This document shows positions 62,031 through 64,000 of a DNA stretch of 64,000 bases, in pieces; the first letter of the stretch is position 1, and every line of letters begins with the position of its first letter. Source of the stretch: Psychrobacillus mangrovi (GTDB lineage: Bacteria > Bacillota > Bacilli > Bacillales_A > Planococcaceae); the NCBI RefSeq assembly GCF_037104765.1, contig NZ_JBAWSY010000006.1, positions 1-64,000 on the forward strand, in the 5' to 3' direction. A model generated the notes under the pieces. It did no database searches. It was given only the letters and a program-made list of their open reading frames with translations, and was not told the origin of the DNA. The position numbers and the translations under genes are program-made.

Positions 62031-63182
62031 TTATAATCCCGGAAACTTTTCTGGGGAATGTTCATTAAAATTAGATGCAGGTACGATTGTGCCATCTTTC
62101 ACTAACTCATAAGCTTCATTCATTTTGTTTAGCGTATCCTCAGATAATTGATGACGACCTTCTTCTTTAATAAAACCAGTCGAATCTGTATCCGCATAAA
62201 GAACAACGTTTCCGCCTTTAAAGCTGCCATCCACAACAGAATTCAATGCCTTTTCAATGTTCATAGCCATGAATTTAACAGCAGATGTTAACACGATATT
62301 TTCAGAACCATTTGTACCGTCGTCATATTGGTCAACGTCCACACCAATCACTTTTACATCGTCCTTAGCTTCTTTTACTGCTGTGAATACACCATTACCA
62401 GTGCCACCTGCAGCGGGGAAGATGATATCTACACCTTGTTTGATTAGCGCATTTCCGATGACTTTACCAGTTGCTTCATCTGCAAAGGATCCTGCATAGT
62501 TACCACCAACATCAGCACCCGTTACATCTGTCCCTGCATAACCAGACAATTCAACAAGTTCAACATTTTTTCCAAAGACCTTGTTAGCATAGTTTACGCC
62601 TGATTCAAATCCAAATTGATAGTTTACGTTTGAAGGATAAGCAATCCCATTTACAACCGCTACTTTGTTTGTCTTTGTTTCAAGTGCCGCGGCCATTCCT
62701 GCAAAGAAACCACTTTCTTGTTCAGCGAAATTCATCGCATAGATATTATCAAAATCAGTTTGGCCATCTACAGGCGCGGGCTCAGAGTCATTTAAAATAA
62801 AGATTTTATCAGGATTTTCTACAGCGATGCTAGAAACTCCAGCAAATTGGAACCCAGGTGTTACAATTACATCATAATCTGCCACAATATCAGCAACTGC
62901 TTGTACAGCCGCAGCAGGATCACCAGTTTCTTCTTTAACAGCCTTTACTGTTGCTGTTGGATTTTTATCAATAAAGCTCAAAATACCGTTATAGTTATCT
63001 TCATTAAAGCTGCCATCATCAACGCCTGAAGGGCTTGTTACAATGGCAATTTTTAATCCTTCTTCACCTGTTCCAGACTTAGCTTCATTTTCATTAGCTG
63101 AGTCATTTCCGCAAGCTGCCAAAACAGCAGTCATTAAAGCAATAAATAATATCATTGCTATTTTCTTTGTACTTTTTTTCAT
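62031..63182 (-). CDS. nupN: BMP-family nucleoside-binding lipoprotein (NupN-like)
   Basis: This 383-residue lipoprotein has the signal ILFIALMTAVLAAC (lipobox LAAC) and a Bmp/Med-type core: LKIAIVTSPSGVDDGSFNED, VTPGFQFAGVSSIAVENPDK, GIAYPSNVNYQFGFESG and VIFPAAGGTGNGVFTAVKEA. These match the purine-nucleoside receptor class. It is the first gene of the operon, behind a guanine riboswitch and terminator. GAGGAG precedes the ATG. It should bind guanosine or other purine nucleosides. Confidence 0.92.
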   Translation of the reverse strand: MKKSTKKIAMILFIALMTAVLAACGNDSANENEAKSGTGEEGLKIAIVTSPSGVDDGSFNEDNYNGILSFIDKNPTATVKAVKEETGDPAAAVQAVADIVADYDVIVTPGFQFAGVSSIAVENPDKIFILNDSEPAPVDGQTDFDNIYAMNFAEQESGFFAGMAAALETKTNKVAVVNGIAYPSNVNYQFGFESGVNYANKVFGKNVELVELSGYAGTDVTGADVGGNYAGSFADEATGKVIGNALIKQGVDIIFPAAGGTGNGVFTAVKEAKDDVKVIGVDVDQYDDGTNGSENIVLTSAVKFMAMNIEKALNSVVDGSFKGGNVVLYADTDSTGFIKEEGRHQLSEDTLNKMNEAYELVKDGTIVPASNFNEHSPEKFPGL

Positions 63183-63218
63183 TGAAATTATACTCCTCTG
63201 TTAATCATGTTGTTTGTG

Positions 63219-63253
63219 AAAAAAGAAAAAAGCACCGAGTTAAACCGGTGCTT
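63219..63253 (-). terminator. Guanine riboswitch terminator
   Basis: AAGCACCG pairs with CGGTGCTT, followed by TTTTTTC on the minus strand, between the aptamer and nupN. Confidence 0.88.
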
Positions 63254-63321
63254 GACTTTAGGTAGGTAAATAATGGAGTGGAAATAAAGTAAAAGTTTAT
63301 TTCCAGATTTATATACACAAC

Positions 63322-63388
63322 CTCGTAGTCAAGCTATTTATGGTAGCTTGGTAGAAACTTTCGGGCCATATCCCCAATATTATACGAG
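63322..63388 (-). promoter_or_regulatory. Purine (guanine-type) riboswitch aptamer
   Basis: On the minus strand: P1 CTCGTA, then TAATATTGGGGATATGGCC, CGAAAGTTTCTACC, AAGCTACC, TAAATAGCTTGACTACGAG. These are the conserved J1/2, J2/3 and J3/1 residues of the purine aptamer. The C in GACTACG is the specificity base pairing with guanine (adenine switches have U). It should shut the nup operon off when guanine is plentiful. Confidence 0.95.
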
Positions 63389-63713
63389 AATAATATTTAA
63401 TTTTCACAAACTCATATTAACATCAGAAATTCTAACTGTCAATAAAACACGAACATTATTCAAAAAATTAACAAAAACATTCGTTAATTGAATGATTATT
63501 TATAATAAAAATAATATTATGAATAAATTCTCGAGGGAAATTGACTCATTTCTTATTATAGAAATACGCCTGATTGCTGAATATTAAAAATGCAAATGTG
63601 ATGTAAAAATAACTTCACAGTAATTTTATTATAATAAAATAATAATAAAAACTAAGAGAAATCAAGATTCCCACCATAATCGGCTAAAATTTCGATGCTT
63701 TTTCATCTATTCT

Positions 63714-63760
63714 GTTAAAAAAGGAAGCTGTCTCAATTTTTATTTGAGACAGCCTCTTTT
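63714..63760 (-). terminator. Terminator after the RidA gene
   Basis: GAGGCTGTCTCAA pairs with TTGAGACAGCTTC, followed by CTTTTTT on the minus strand. Confidence 0.85.
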
Positions 63761-63804
63761 AGCATTAACGAGTAAATTTGATAGTTCCTGTATTTAAATG
63801 CCTG

Positions 63805-64000
63805 TTATGCTTTTGGAGGTGTTCCTTCAGCATTTGATACAACTACATCGATTTGAATTAAAGCATCTTCAGGTAATGCTGATACGCCAACTGTTCTTCG
63901 TGCAGGAACTCCGCCCGGGAAGAATGTTTTGTATACTTCGTCTACAGCATCCATATCCGCGATATTTTTAACGAAGATATTTACTTTAACTACATCGTCC
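63805..64000 (-). CDS. RidA/YjgF family protein, 3' part only
   Basis: The visible 64-codon C-terminal half reads DDVVKVNIFVKNIADMDAVD, then VYKTFFPGGVPARRTVGVSA and LPEDALIQIDVVVSNAEG. The Arg in PARRTVGVSALP that binds the substrate carboxylate is present. RidA hydrolyses reactive enamine/imine intermediates. The start lies beyond 64000. Confidence 0.93.
   Translation of the reverse strand, partial: DDVVKVNIFVKNIADMDAVDEVYKTFFPGGVPARRTVGVSALPEDALIQIDVVVSNAEGTPPKA

Noticed and set aside
1..64000. CRISPR array or restriction/antiphage island
   Set aside because: No regularly spaced repeats of 24-40 bases with unique spacers, and no cas, methylase or nuclease genes were found. The only tandem repeats are inside coding genes.

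Overview
The window comes from a low-GC, endospore-forming member of the Bacillales. Evidence for this is two sspH-type small acid-soluble spore protein genes, class IV PHA synthase genes (phaRBC with divergent phaQP), SAM-I, guanine and c-di-GMP-I riboswitches with Bacillus-like architecture, GGAGG ribosome binding sites and many intrinsic terminators. The exact genus is not decided; the mix would fit the Bacillaceae/Caryophanaceae (Lysinibacillus- or Psychrobacillus-like), which is inference. Where an internal start had a better Shine-Dalgarno than the longest frame, the internal start is given.

Layout. 1-141: 5' end of a group II intron lodged against the terminator of the next operon. 183-7784 (minus): SAM-I riboswitch-controlled sulfur-scavenging operon (flavin monooxygenase, unknown small protein, oligopeptide-type ABC importer). 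8.8-11.4 kb (plus): Ssu-type sulfonate importer. 12.5-17 kb: PHA synthesis and granule locus with twin operator-like palindromes. 18-20.5 kb: tRNA-Val, then an FAD oxidoreductase and ECF41-type sigma factor with a matching autoregulated promoter. 21-25.8 kb: branched-chain-amino-acid-type importer with a LivM-LivG fusion. 25.8-27.8 kb: decayed genes, probably of 3-hydroxybutyrate/ketone-body catabolism plus another SDR. 28-36 kb: scattered small genes (AlkD-like repair, NdpA-like nucleoid protein, NUDIX, TM2, frameshifted MFS, SspH, DUF1292).

36-39.3 kb: lipoprotein plus large lipase-like protein that looks like a reverse-domain type VII toxin/immunity pair (TslA/TilA-like), the most interesting locus. 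39.3-40.8 kb: secreted DUF5667 protein under a c-di-GMP-I riboswitch. 41-46.5 kb: GC-rich hairpin repeat, second sspH, MutS2-like ATPase without Smr domain, and a MarR/CarD-like divergent pair with a consensus promoter covered by a near-perfect operator. 46.6-54.6 kb: small genes and pseudogenes, a MacB/FtsX-type ABC exporter, and a BCCT betaine transporter. 55-56.6 kb: secreted acidic protein with ten 26-residue repeats. 57.2-58 kb: cupin. 58.3-63.4 kb: NupNOPQ-type nucleoside importer under a guanine riboswitch. The window ends inside a RidA gene.

Themes: nutrient import dominates (sulfur compounds, sulfonates, amino acids, betaine, nucleosides), and three loci carry cis-acting riboswitches consistent with their cargo or role. 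Several genes are visibly broken (MFS, GNAT, SDR, CoA-transferase, HAD), so the region between about 25.8 and 34.5 kb appears to be in decay.
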